A stretch of 64,000 nt of DNA from Paenibacillus pinisoli (lineage in GTDB: Bacteria; Bacillota; Bacilli; Paenibacillales; Paenibacillaceae), in the NCBI RefSeq assembly GCF_003605435.1, contig NZ_QXQB01000006.1:216743-280742 (forward strand), in the 5' to 3' direction. The position numbers and the translations under genes are program-made. The notes beneath the pieces were generated by a model, which did no database searches, was not told the DNA's origin, and worked only from the letters and a program-made list of their open reading frames with translations. Shown here in pieces: positions 34,741 to 43,719 of this stretch. The first letter of the stretch is position 1. Each line of letters starts with the position of its first letter.

Positions 34741-35119
34741 CACAGTCGTCTTGCTTAGTCCGCAAACTCTTATTAATAGCTTACGACTAACATAGCAGAT
34801 TCGAAACGCTGTGGCTGTAGGGTTAACAATTACGTAAACAATTTGACTTTTTTCCGCCATATATTATTCACGAGTTAGACATATGGTTGAAAGTAGTCCA
34901 ATAAACAGTCATTTCTAGGAAATTTACGTGGCCTATCCCTATGTGCTTATAGGGGATTTTAGTGCGGTATTCGTGCCGGCTTTCTACTATTAGAGAGCTG
35001 GCTTTATTTTACTCGCGTTCAATTATTAACTCCCATATGGCTCTAACGAGTCATGTAGATAAGGAGGGGATAAGCTATATTACTTACGAGATAGAAATAA
35101 TTGGGGGGTTGATTCGAAA
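34741..35119. other. Divergent intergenic region, no defined element
   Basis: About 380 bp of A/T-rich sequence separates the quinol oxidase leader from the importer operon. I see no classical Fur box (GATAATGATAATCATTATC), no cobalamin riboswitch core and no confident promoter pair. Confidence 0.4.
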
Positions 35120-36139
35120 ATGAGAAAAATTGTGATATCGGCGATATGCGCTAGTCTTTTATTATCAATTGCTTCTGCATGTGCCAGCAATCAAGGCCAA
35201 GCTGTTCAAGGCGGGGTGGAATCTCGAGCCGGCCAGGCTTCCGGTGCAGATGTCAATGAGAATGCTTCATTAGAATATTTGAGAATTACGGATGATCTGG
35301 GCAGGGAAGTGGTTGTGAAGAGCAAGCCGGAACGCATTGTAACCTTGACGCCGACATTTACTTCCATGCTGTATGAGACAGGCGGGCAGGCTGTGGGTCG
35401 TGTATCGTTCCAAAGCTTCCTCGGTGACATTCCCAAAGGAGCTGAGGATGCGGCTGAAGTCGGATTCAACGCTCAAGTGAATCTGGAGAAGGTCGTAAGC
35501 CTCAAGCCGGATCTGGTGATTGGCGGAGTCAGGCTTCATGATTCCATGGTCGAGCAGCTGGAAGCGAACAACATTCCAATCATTGTGCTGAATATGACGA
35601 CTTATGAGGATGTGAAGTCCAAGCTTCAGCTGTTCAGCAAGCTGTCGGACGATGAGAGCAAGAGCGAAGCGGTTTTGCAAGCGATGGAAGAAAGGATCAT
35701 TCAACTTCAAAGCAAATTGCCGGCTCATAGCCCGAAGGTGGTCATCATTCAAGTTTCGACCAGAGAAGTAACCTTGGAACGGGATAACTCGATTGCAGGA
35801 GGCGCTGCCAAGCTGCTTAATGTGGATAATCTCGGGGCCAGCCTGGATGCAATGGAAGGACGTCCCGACAAAACGCCTTTCAGTCTTGAGAAGATCATGG
35901 AATTCGATCCCGATCTGATTCTCATTTCCACTCGCGGCAGCATAGAAGATATTGAACCGCGCATGAAGCAGGATATGGAGGGCCATCCGGCCTGGAGCTC
36001 GCTGCGGGCTGTGAAAGACGGGCAGGTCCGTTTCCTTCCCCAACAATATTTCCTCACTAACCCCGGAGTAGACTATGCGGATGCAGTAGAGTATATCGGC
36101 AAGGCTGTATACCCGGAAGTATATGGACATGCAGAATAA
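35120..36139 (+). CDS. ABC importer substrate-binding lipoprotein (iron-siderophore/heme/cobalamin class)
   Basis: The 339-residue lipoprotein has a signal ending SIASAC with Cys21 as the lipid site. It is a class III (BtuF/FhuD-like) binding protein with two lobes and a long linking helix: VVKSKPERIVTLTPTFTSMLYETGG at the start and LEKVVSLKPDLVIGG as the family motif. The ligand is not predictable. It is the first gene of a four-gene unit with permease, ATPase and a [2Fe-2S] protein. GGGGGGTT precedes the ATG. Confidence 0.9.
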   Translation: MRKIVISAICASLLLSIASACASNQGQAVQGGVESRAGQASGADVNENASLEYLRITDDLGREVVVKSKPERIVTLTPTFTSMLYETGGQAVGRVSFQSFLGDIPKGAEDAAEVGFNAQVNLEKVVSLKPDLVIGGVRLHDSMVEQLEANNIPIIVLNMTTYEDVKSKLQLFSKLSDDESKSEAVLQAMEERIIQLQSKLPAHSPKVVIIQVSTREVTLERDNSIAGGAAKLLNVDNLGASLDAMEGRPDKTPFSLEKIMEFDPDLILISTRGSIEDIEPRMKQDMEGHPAWSSLRAVKDGQVRFLPQQYFLTNPGVDYADAVEYIGKAVYPEVYGHAE

Positions 36140-37154
36140 GCTGGCTTTGCAAAAAGGCGGGTTTAAAAGAAAGTGGCGATGGAAGCCCTCCAGTATATTA
36201 ATTCTGGCGGTTTTTTTCATCTTTGCTCTGGCGAGCCTTTCGATAGGCGTTGCCAGAGGCGCTGTATCCATTCCGCTGGCTGAGATGGGGAGCATACTGT
36301 TTCTTGGCGAGCAGTCCGATCACTACGGTATTCTAATGAATATTCGTCTCCCGCGCGCGCTTGTCGGTGCGGCAGTAGGAATCAACCTCGCGCTTGCCGG
36401 AGCCATTCTTCAAGGAATTATGAAAAACCCGCTGGCGGATCCGCAGATTATCGGGGTAAATGCGGGAGCAGGCTTTGTCGCTATCACCATCCTGATTCTG
36501 TTCCCCCAGTCGCAGTGGCTGTTGACGCCAGGAGCCTTCATCGGCGCCATGCTGGCAGCTATTCTCGTATATGCCTTGTCGTGGAAGAACGGGATTCAGA
36601 CTACCCGAATCATATTAGCGGGGGTGGCAGTTGCATCGCTGCTTGGCGCAGGGGTATCGGGTCTGCTTGTGTTCTATTCAGATCGGGTGCATGGCGCTAT
36701 GCAATTTATTGTAGGCGGACTGGGCACAAGCAGTTGGCCTCAGCTTAAGATCATTGCCCCGTATACAATCATTGGACTCCTCCTTGCTTTGATAAGCTCG
36801 AATCGTCTTAATTTGCTTTTATTGAGTGACAACAATGCCAGATCATTAGGATTGAATGTAGAGGGCAACCGGTTGCTTTTGACAGCGTTGGCTTCTCTGC
36901 TTGCAGCAAGCGCGGTTAGCATCGTTGGCTTGCTCGGCTTTGTTGGATTAGTGGTCCCGCATGCCGCAAGGCTGATGATTGGCAACAACTACCGGATGCT
37001 GATTCCGGCATCTGCTTTATTGGGAGCCGGAGTGGTGACGTTAAGCGATATGATAGCAAGAACGGTTTTTGCGCCGATAGAACTTCCGGTAGGTATTGTG
37101 ATGGCGGCGGTGGGCGCTCCATTCTTCTTATATTTGCTGAAGAGAGGAGGTTAA
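36129..37154 (+). CDS. FecCD-family ABC permease
   Basis: The ~341-residue membrane protein has about ten helices and FecCD motifs: RLPRALVGAAVGINLALAGAILQGIMKNPLADPQIIGVNAGAG and LLGFVGLVVPHAARLMIG. It forms the homodimeric channel for iron-chelate, heme or B12 uptake. The frame overlaps the end of the binding-protein gene. ATG 36129 has GGAAG at 9-base spacing, and ATG 36123 is the alternative. Confidence 0.92.
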   Translation: MQNKLALQKGGFKRKWRWKPSSILILAVFFIFALASLSIGVARGAVSIPLAEMGSILFLGEQSDHYGILMNIRLPRALVGAAVGINLALAGAILQGIMKNPLADPQIIGVNAGAGFVAITILILFPQSQWLLTPGAFIGAMLAAILVYALSWKNGIQTTRIILAGVAVASLLGAGVSGLLVFYSDRVHGAMQFIVGGLGTSSWPQLKIIAPYTIIGLLLALISSNRLNLLLLSDNNARSLGLNVEGNRLLLTALASLLAASAVSIVGLLGFVGLVVPHAARLMIGNNYRMLIPASALLGAGVVTLSDMIARTVFAPIELPVGIVMAAVGAPFFLYLLKRGG

Positions 37155-37156
37155 CT

Positions 37157-37963
37157 ATGCTGGCTTTGCAAGCCATTGATATTCAATTGAGATATGGCAA
37201 TCGAACGATCATGAATGGGATATCGCTTGCGATTGAGCAAGGGAAGATCTATACCATTCTGGGGCCGAACGGTTCAGGCAAAAGCACATTATTAAAGGCG
37301 CTATCGAGAAACCTGAAACCCAGCAGCGGAACGATAAAGCTTGAAGGAGAAAATATCTACTCCATTAGAGCTCTTGATGTGGCGAAAAGAATGGCTTTGC
37401 TGCATCAGAAGCCTCAGGCGCCGGGTGATTTAAGTATTAGGGAGCTGGTAGAGCATGGTCGCTTCCCTCACCGCAAGTTCTGGAGTGCGGACGCCTCAGC
37501 GGATAACGAGAAGATAGAATGGGCGCTCGACCAGACTCATCTTACGTACATGCAAGACAAGAAATTACAGGATTTATCCGGCGGCGAAGGGCAGCGGGCT
37601 TGGCTTGCTATGGCGCTGGCACAAAGCTCGAAGCTGCTGTTGCTGGATGAGCCGACGACGTTTCTAGATATTTGCCATCAGCTTGAAATGTTGGAGCTGG
37701 TGAAGCGGCTTAATCGGGAGCACGGGCTGACGGTCCTCATGATCTTGCATGATATCAATCAAGCTGCCAAATATTCTGACGAGATTATTGTTGTACACAA
37801 CGGCCGTCTTCACTCTGTCGGTGAACCGTCTCATGTTATTACCCAGTCCATGCTGAATGAAGTGTTCGGCGTCGAGGCGGTGTTAAAGGCGGGGCATCAA
37901 GGGCAATTAACTGTAGAGCCTGTTGGTCTTGCGGGTAAGACCGGCGTGCTGATGGATGCCTGA
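37157..37963 (+). CDS. ABC importer ATPase (FecE/HmuV type)
   Basis: This 268-residue ATPase powers the preceding permease. Walker A GPNGSGKST is at residues 36-44, the signature is LSGGEGQRAWLAMAL, Walker B is LLLLDEPTTFLD, and the switch His lies in LHDINQAAKY. It starts 2 bp after the permease stop, with AGAGGAGG upstream. Confidence 0.94.
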   Translation: MLALQAIDIQLRYGNRTIMNGISLAIEQGKIYTILGPNGSGKSTLLKALSRNLKPSSGTIKLEGENIYSIRALDVAKRMALLHQKPQAPGDLSIRELVEHGRFPHRKFWSADASADNEKIEWALDQTHLTYMQDKKLQDLSGGEGQRAWLAMALAQSSKLLLLDEPTTFLDICHQLEMLELVKRLNREHGLTVLMILHDINQAAKYSDEIIVVHNGRLHSVGEPSHVITQSMLNEVFGVEAVLKAGHQGQLTVEPVGLAGKTGVLMDA

Positions 37964-38001
37964 TAGCGTTTTATAATATGTTAACGAAAGAAGGGATTGC
38001 A

Positions 38002-38433
38002 ATGAGCGTAGAGCAGGAAGCCTACAAGCCTATGACTACTGAGGAGCGCTTGAAAAAGCGCAAGCTGGCTAACCGTATGATGGATTCGCTTGAGAAGCAT
38101 GTTTTTATATGCGATGGCATCTGCTGTGTAAAAAAAGGCGATGCTCATGAAGTGATTGCGGCATTCCGAGAAGAACTTAAAGCAACCGGAATGGCGGCTA
38201 AAATCAAGGTGTCCGAAGTAAGGTGCATGAGCCGCTGCGCGGACGCAGGGAGTATGGTGGTATATCCGGAAGGCGTATGGTATCAAGGCGTATCGACCGA
38301 TGATGTAAGGGAAATTGTGCAGCAGCACTTTATTGAAGACCGACCCGTTCAAGAAAGGGTTGCCTATTCTCTGTCGGAGGAAGGGAAGTTTGTTCGTTCC
38401 CCGTTGTTTCCTTCGGATGAAACGATCGTTTAG
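38002..38433 (+). CDS. Thioredoxin-like [2Fe-2S] ferredoxin-domain protein
   Basis: The 143-residue protein has the Shethna-type ferredoxin pattern: FICDGICC (Cys37, Cys41, Cys42), then VRCMSRCADAG (Cys75, Cys79) and MVVYPEGVWYQGVSTDDVREIVQQHF. These Cys-x3-Cys pairs bind a [2Fe-2S] cluster in the thioredoxin-fold family. It follows the ATPase gene by 38 bp and probably shares the operon. Electron delivery to the imported metal chelate is a reasonable inference, not shown. ATG 38002 has AAGAAGGG upstream; ATG 37978 is the alternative. Confidence 0.82.
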   Translation: MSVEQEAYKPMTTEERLKKRKLANRMMDSLEKHVFICDGICCVKKGDAHEVIAAFREELKATGMAAKIKVSEVRCMSRCADAGSMVVYPEGVWYQGVSTDDVREIVQQHFIEDRPVQERVAYSLSEEGKFVRSPLFPSDETIV

Positions 38434-38446
38434 TATGTTGTCTCAG

Positions 38447-38476
38447 GAGCTATCTCATTATCGGGATAGCTTCTTA
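38447..38476 (+). terminator. Terminator of the importer operon
   Basis: AGCTATC and GATAGCT arms with a 10-nt loop are followed by TCTTATT, 14 bases after the stop codon. Confidence 0.65.
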
Positions 38477-38577
38477 TTGTGGCATTCGAAAGTTTTTCAG
38501 GCTAAGGCAGATAGCAAAGGCAGAAGAGGCTCTGTCCTCCCGTGATTTGTTGAGGAAGAGGCAACGGTTGAATGCAA

Positions 38578-38618
38578 AAATGGCGATGCCAGGAGTGAAA
38601 TTCCTGGCATCGCCATTT
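38578..38618. terminator. Long perfect hairpin, probable bidirectional terminator
   Basis: AAATGGCGATGCCAGGA pairs perfectly over 17 bp with its complement at 38602-38618. It lies between the importer operon and the convergent small membrane-protein gene. No gene is seen in 38477-38715. Confidence 0.75.
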
Positions 38619-38715
38619 CTCATTTTTGAGAGGACTCCGACGAGGGGAATTATTCTTCAAGTGAACGATTCCTCGCTTCGGACAGTTCATTGCTTATCGA
38701 GTCAAAAATAACATG

Positions 38716-39018
38716 TTAGTGATCCTTGTCGGTTAATCCGGATGCGCTCGCATCTGATTGGTTTTTGTTGCTGTTCAATCTCGCATGAACGAGACCAATC
38801 GCTGTGCCAATGACATAAATATGAACACTTCCGACGAGGAAGCCGATTCCGACCATGAGACCGATATTTTTATCGCTGAAATGACTTAAGTTAATGAGGC
38901 ATAGAAGGAAGCCAATGCCGAGAACACCCCATGCCATCGCAGTCATTACATTGACAAGACGCTTCACGTCGGATTTCGTTGGGCCAAGTTGGCTGATCGT
39001 TGCCGTTTTTGTAGTCAT
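38716..39018 (-). CDS. Small two- to three-helix membrane protein, unknown function
   Basis: The 100-residue protein has hydrophobic segments at about residues 23-41 and 50-76 and a polar, Asp/Ser-rich C-terminus. I do not recognise the family. ATG 39018 has GGAG at 8-base spacing; the in-frame GTG 39027 is too close to that site. It is isolated between two repeat- or hairpin-rich spacers. Confidence 0.6.
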   Translation of the reverse strand: MTTKTATISQLGPTKSDVKRLVNVMTAMAWGVLGIGFLLCLINLSHFSDKNIGLMVGIGFLVGSVHIYVIGTAIGLVHARLNSNKNQSDASASGLTDKDH

Positions 39019-39310
39019 ATCAAACACTCCTAATTAGAGAATGAAAGTGCTTTCTTAACCATACTATACCACATATTATGTCGTTTGTTCAAAGAAAATT
39101 CACTTTTTGCACATAAATTGGACAAATAATTTTGGTGGAGCAGCGCCATGCCGAGCATTCGTAAGCAATTGGGAGTATTTTGAAGACCAATAAGGGATGA
39201 GAATGTGTCAGGAGCCGAGATAGGGAATTAGCGTCATATAGCGTATTCTTCCCCTTATGCAATTCTCTTATGATCGTTGTGCAAAGTCGGCGGGAATGAT
39301 GATACGAAGG

Positions 39311-39809
39311 TGTGAGGCGGTGTTAAATGTGTGGAATCGGCGGAAGAGCTGATGCAGCGTTGTGAGACGGTTTTAGAGGTGCGGAAACGATGGAAAATTT
39401 GGTGTAGCGTTGTGAGGCGGCGTTAGAAGTGTCGAAACGACGAAAAAGCTGGTGCAACGTTGTGAGGCGGCGTTAGAGGTGCGGAAACGGCAAAAAGGTT
39501 GGTGCAGCGTTGTGAGGCGGCGTTAGAAGTGTGGAAACGACGAAAAAGCTGGTGCAACGTTGTGAGGCGGCGTTAGAGGTGCGGAAACGGCGAAAAAGTT
39601 GGTGCAGCGTTGTGAGACGGCGTTAGACGTGTGAAAGCGGCGGAAGTGGTGATGCAACGGTGTGAGGCGGCGTTAGAGGTGCGGAAGCGGCGAAAAAGTT
39701 GGTGCAACGTGGCGAGGCGGCGTTAGAGGGGCGGAAACAGCGAAAAAGTTGGTGCAGCGTTGTGAGACGGCGTTAGACGTGTGAAACGGCGGAAGTGGTG
39801 ATGCAACGG
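39311..39809. repeat. Ten tandem copies of a 50-bp repeat
   Basis: Units begin at 39311, 39361, 39411, 39461, 39511, 39561, 39611, 39661, 39711 and 39761; the last has 49 bp. Each opens TGTGAGGCGGCGTTAGAGGT or a variant and ends GGTGCARCGT. The period is not a multiple of three, so a protein-coding explanation is unlikely. Units alternate between two subtypes in the middle of the array. No gene is seen from 39019 to 39902. Confidence 0.92.
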
Positions 39810-39859
39810 TGTGAAATGAAAAGCGACGCAAACGCACAAACATACTCAACATATAAATA

Positions 39860-39888
39860 ACGGCCTGCAGATCTATTCTGCAGGCCGT
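39860..39888 (-). terminator. Terminator of the PBP gene
   Basis: ACGGCCTGCAG and CTGCAGGCCGT arms with a 7-nt loop lie 15 bp beyond the stop. On the minus strand it is followed by TTATTTATAT. Confidence 0.75.
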
Positions 39889-39902
39889 ATTGTCAAGCTG
39901 CG

Positions 39903-42038
39903 CTAATCGGTCCACCAGCGCTTCAGGTCGTTCCACCAGGAACGGCGTTTTTGCGGCTGATTGCTGCTATCCGTGCTGCCGTTGCCCCCCTTATGCTCGC
40001 TACCGTTGCCGGCATCCACGGTAGAGCCGCATACCTCGGTCGGCTCCGTTCCGGCGATGAACGATTCGAATCGCCGATTCGGGCATGTCGCCGCTGCAAG
40101 CTTGCCGGATACGGGATCGATGAGGACATTCACGACGCCTTCCGGCACGCGGAAGTACTTCGGAGGCACGGCGGATAGCGTGCCCTCGATGAACCGGGCA
40201 AAGATCGGAGCCGCCCGGTGCGCCTCGGCGACCGTCAGCTTGCGGTCCTTGTCGTAGCCGACCCATACCGCAGCCGCTAGCTCCGGCGTATAGCCGACAA
40301 GCCAGGCATCGGTGGCTGTAGTCCCGGTCTTGCCTGCGACAGGGCGCTTGATCGTTGCCGATACCCGGTGCGCTGTACCGCCGTCGTCGAAGACACTTTG
40401 GAGCAGGCTTGTCATGACATACGCTTCCGCGGCAGTAATGGCCTGCTCTTCTTTTGGCTTCGCTTCATATAATACATTCCCTTTGCGGTCTTCAATACGC
40501 AGAATGGCAACAGGCTCGACCCGCAGCCCAGCATTGGCGAAGACACCGTAGGCGGCTGCCATCTCGAACGGGCTGGCAGGGAACGTCCCCAGCGCCAGCG
40601 ACGGCACGGGCTGCATGCGGCTGCGGATGCCAAGCTTGCGAGCGGTCTCGATTACTTTGTCCGCGCCGACTGTCATAATGGTATTGACCGCATAGATATT
40701 GTCGGAGCCGCTGATCGCGGTTCGCATGTCAATATAATCGTTAGCGTATTTGTCGCCATAGTTATGGGGCTCATACGTCTTGCGCCCTTCGTCATAGCTG
40801 AATACGGTCGGCTCGCTCTTGAAGCGCGTTACGGGCGACATAAAGCCGCTTTGCAGCGCCGTCAAATACAGGAACGGCTTGAAAGAAGAACCGGGCTGGC
40901 GAGTGCTGGCGAACACGCGGTTGTATTGGTTCTTCGCATAATCCCTGCCGCCGACCATCGCCTTGATATAGCCGGTCCGCGGATCGATGGCGACCAGCGC
41001 CGCTTGCTGCTCCGAGGCGGCCGGCATGATCTCCTTGATGGATTCCTCTGCTGCTGCTTGCGCTTCCTGATCAAGCGTGGTGTAGATCGTAATGCCGCCT
41101 TCATTCAGCATCGAAGGATCGATTCCAATTTGCTCCACCGCAAGATAGCGGATATAGTCGCGGAAGTAAGGGGCAAAGCCCTCCTGTTGTTCCGCGCCAA
41201 GCGGCTGGAAGTTCAGGATCTCGCCATAAGCGGCTTCAGCCTGCTCTTCTGTAATCGAACCGCCTTCCTTCATGGCTTCCAGAATAATCCATTGCCGGTC
41301 TTTGGCGTTCTTCATATTTAAATACGGAGAATAATATTTGGGCCCCTTCGGAATGCCTGCCAGCATAGCGCTTTCGGCCAGTGACAGCTCGGAGGCATGT
41401 TTGTCGAAATACATCATGGCGGCTGCTTCGATTCCATATGAGCCGTGCCCATAATAGATTTGATTGAGATACATGCCGAGAATCTCGTCTTTGCTGTAAT
41501 TCATCTCAAGCTGGGCGGTATATACAGCTTCCTTCAGCTTGCGCTGCCAGGTTCGCTCATGGCTCAGGTAGAGATTGCGGGCGAGCTGCTGGGTCAGCGT
41601 ACTGGCTCCTTGCTTTGCCGACATGCTCTGCACATTGACGACGACGGCGCGGGCCATGCCCTTCAGATCGAAGCCGGCATGATCGTAGAATCTGCGATCT
41701 TCAATGGCGAGAGTAGCATCCACCACATAGTGGTTGATATCGGATAAGGGAACCGACCGGCGGTTCTCTCCGGCATGGAACGTATCGATGACATGGCCCT
41801 GTATATCAAGCATCTGCGAGGTCTGGCTTATCTTTGAGACGGGCAGCGCCTGCGAGCGCAGATACAAATAGAGCCCCGCCATCAGGATGGCGACAACCGC
41901 CAGAGCCGCCGCAACCCGCCGAAGCCACTTGCGCAGCTTCAATATATATGGAAGAAGCCGCTCGGATAGTTGAGGAAAAGCCAAGCGGCGTTTCGCCGCG
42001 CCTTTTCGTTTGAAGTACGGGGGTTTCCATTTGATCAT
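39903..42038 (-). CDS. pbpG: Class A penicillin-binding protein (PBP1A family, PbpG/PBP2d-like)
   Basis: This bifunctional peptidoglycan synthase has a short basic cytoplasmic N-terminus, one helix (about residues 40-62), then a GT51 glycosyltransferase domain (ATLAIEDRRFYDHAGFD with the catalytic Glu; STLTQQLARNLYLS). The transpeptidase domain follows with RQPGSSFKPF (SxxK), SGSDN (SxN) and GKTGTT (KTG). The 711-residue length and the nearby speE recall B. subtilis pbpG (ywhE), but the exact paralogue is inferred. The C-terminal ~60 residues are a Gly/Asn/Ser-rich tail ending in a Trp/Lys/Arg stretch. Confidence 0.9.
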   Translation of the reverse strand: MIKWKPPYFKRKGAAKRRLAFPQLSERLLPYILKLRKWLRRVAAALAVVAILMAGLYLYLRSQALPVSKISQTSQMLDIQGHVIDTFHAGENRRSVPLSDINHYVVDATLAIEDRRFYDHAGFDLKGMARAVVVNVQSMSAKQGASTLTQQLARNLYLSHERTWQRKLKEAVYTAQLEMNYSKDEILGMYLNQIYYGHGSYGIEAAAMMYFDKHASELSLAESAMLAGIPKGPKYYSPYLNMKNAKDRQWIILEAMKEGGSITEEQAEAAYGEILNFQPLGAEQQEGFAPYFRDYIRYLAVEQIGIDPSMLNEGGITIYTTLDQEAQAAAEESIKEIMPAASEQQAALVAIDPRTGYIKAMVGGRDYAKNQYNRVFASTRQPGSSFKPFLYLTALQSGFMSPVTRFKSEPTVFSYDEGRKTYEPHNYGDKYANDYIDMRTAISGSDNIYAVNTIMTVGADKVIETARKLGIRSRMQPVPSLALGTFPASPFEMAAAYGVFANAGLRVEPVAILRIEDRKGNVLYEAKPKEEQAITAAEAYVMTSLLQSVFDDGGTAHRVSATIKRPVAGKTGTTATDAWLVGYTPELAAAVWVGYDKDRKLTVAEAHRAAPIFARFIEGTLSAVPPKYFRVPEGVVNVLIDPVSGKLAAATCPNRRFESFIAGTEPTEVCGSTVDAGNGSEHKGGNGSTDSSNQPQKRRSWWNDLKRWWTD

Positions 42039-42366
42039 GCTGCCGACTCCCTTCCGCTTGTTGCAGATCTATTCTTTAGTATGGAAAAATGCGGAATCCG
42101 CTATTCATTTGTCGCCGGGAGATTGAAAGGAATGGCTTATTATGGCGGGAATCACATATTGTTCTTGAAGTCTGGCGGGGTTTATGCGAGTATGTTGAGA
42201 ATAACGCTTCTGAACGGGCATGCAAGCTGACCATTAAGCGAGAGAAAATACTGCGGCTAGCCCTCACCGCATCCGGCGACAGCAGGTCGCTGCATCATTA
42301 GACTCACGGTGAATCAGGCTAGTTGTTCTTATAGATATAGAAAAATACGGGGATGGTAGTGGTAGG
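42039..42366. other. Spacer without a recognised gene
   Basis: About 330 bp separates the divergent pbpG and MFS genes. Two overlapping short frames exist (for example ATG 42089-42301), but neither has a ribosome site or recognisable motif. Confidence 0.4.
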
Positions 42367-43611
42367 ATGAGTAACTTTATTGCGTCAATGAAGCAGCATG
42401 CCAAAACGGCATGGGGAATTCAAGGTTTCCCCACTATTATGGTCATCAATATTTTTCTGGGCATCTCTCATGCATTCATCTTGCCCTTCAATTCTTTGTT
42501 CGGCATCGACGAAGTGGGGATGAGCAATACAACCTTCGGCATTTTTATGCTGGTCTCATCGCTATGCGGCATTGTTCTTAGCACGATTATCGCGAAGCTG
42601 TCCGACCGCGTGCCGGATCGCAAATTCATTCTGATTTTATGCTCGGTGGCCGGCATCATCGGTTATCTGGGCTTTGCCTACTCGCGCAACTATTTTGTGC
42701 TGCTTATTTTCTCTTCCGTATTCCTGGGGGTTGCGTCTTCGACATTCGCCCAAGTATTTGCGATTGGAAGAGAAGCGCTGACAAGGTCCGACGTGCCCTC
42801 CAAGCAGGTGCCGCTGTACATGAATATTTTGCGTACCATCTTTGCTTTGTCCTGGACGGTAGGTCCTGCCATTGCCTCCTATGTGCTTCTATTTATGGGC
42901 TTTACAGGACTATTCGTTGTCGCCGCTACTTGCAATGCGGTTGTAGCCATCATTGCGCTGCTGTTCCTGCATCGCCGTTCGGAGGCTGCTGGGGCAAAGT
43001 CGGAGAAAGCCAATATTCCGCTCAAAAAAATCGTGTTCCAGCCGACCATCTTCATCAACCTGGTCGCTTTCACCTTTATCTCTGCGGCAACCACGCTCAG
43101 CTCCATGAATATGGCGCAATTCGTGACAAAGGTGCTTGGCGGAGGCAAAGAAGACATCGGCATCATCTTCAGCATCCCGCCAGTGTTCGAAATTCCGTTC
43201 ATGCTGGGCTTCGGCTATATGGCGACGCGAATGAAGAGCGACCGCCTGATCCGCCTTGGCGCATTCCTGGCTCTAGTCTACTTCTGCTTGTTGTTTTTCG
43301 CCGATGCGCCTTGGCATATCTTCTCGGTGCAAATATTAAGCGCGGCATATATTTCGATCACTTCAGGCATTGCGATTACTTATTTCCAGGATTTCCTGCC
43401 GGAAATGCCGGGTACCGCAACGAACTTGTATTCCAATTCGAACAAGGTGGGCAATATGATCGGATTCCTGCTGTTCGGTATCATAGCAGATGCCTTCGGC
43501 TACCGTAATGTATACCTGGCTTGCGCTATCTTTACGCTGGCGGCGGTTGTGCTGCTGTTCGGGCTTAATCGGGCGAAAAGCGCATCAAACCAGGTGTCCG
43601 TAAGCGGATAG
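42367..43611 (+). CDS. MFS transporter, SET (sugar efflux) type
   Basis: The 414-residue protein has 12 helices. The overall pattern resembles the sugar-efflux (SET) branch of the MFS: GISHAFILPFNSLFGIDEVGMSN, KLSDRVPDRKFIL for loop 2-3, and ATNLYSNSNKVGNMIGFLLFG late in the protein. The substrate may be a sugar, glycoside or drug. A weak TGGTAG site precedes the ATG. It is followed 108 bp later by speE, which has its own promoter. Confidence 0.78.
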   Translation: MSNFIASMKQHAKTAWGIQGFPTIMVINIFLGISHAFILPFNSLFGIDEVGMSNTTFGIFMLVSSLCGIVLSTIIAKLSDRVPDRKFILILCSVAGIIGYLGFAYSRNYFVLLIFSSVFLGVASSTFAQVFAIGREALTRSDVPSKQVPLYMNILRTIFALSWTVGPAIASYVLLFMGFTGLFVVAATCNAVVAIIALLFLHRRSEAAGAKSEKANIPLKKIVFQPTIFINLVAFTFISAATTLSSMNMAQFVTKVLGGGKEDIGIIFSIPPVFEIPFMLGFGYMATRMKSDRLIRLGAFLALVYFCLLFFADAPWHIFSVQILSAAYISITSGIAITYFQDFLPEMPGTATNLYSNSNKVGNMIGFLLFGIIADAFGYRNVYLACAIFTLAAVVLLFGLNRAKSASNQVSVSG

Positions 43612-43653
43612 CAGAGGATTTCATGAATTTTTTGTGCAGGACGGGTGAAAAGG

Positions 43654-43681
43654 TTGCTTTTTTGGCTTGAAATACTATAAT
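43654..43681 (+). promoter_or_regulatory. Sigma-A promoter of speE
   Basis: TTGCTT (43654-43659), 16-bp spacer, TATAAT (43676-43681), 38 bp before the start codon. Confidence 0.7.
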
Positions 43682-43719
43682 ACAGGTTGAACCATTGACG
43701 GAAAGAAGGGATCAATCTC

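Noticed and set aside
34800..34870. Rex- or Fur-like palindrome near GTTAACAATTACGTAAACAA upstream of the quinol oxidase genes
   Set aside because: The half-sites do not match TTGTGA/TCACAA or the Fur 7-1-7 consensus well enough; A/T richness explains the partial symmetry.
34900..35110. Cobalamin riboswitch before the importer operon
   Set aside because: The conserved B12-box (GCCACTG-type) core and the expected ~200-nt fold are not visible.
39673..39936. An 87-residue minus-strand frame over the 50-bp array
   Set aside because: The array period of 50 bp is not a codon multiple, the frame has no ribosome site, and it overlaps the end of pbpG. It is chance openness in GC-rich repeats.
42089..42301. 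Short plus-strand frame in the pbpG-MFS spacer
   Set aside because: No ribosome site, no motif, and an overlapping competing frame of similar quality.
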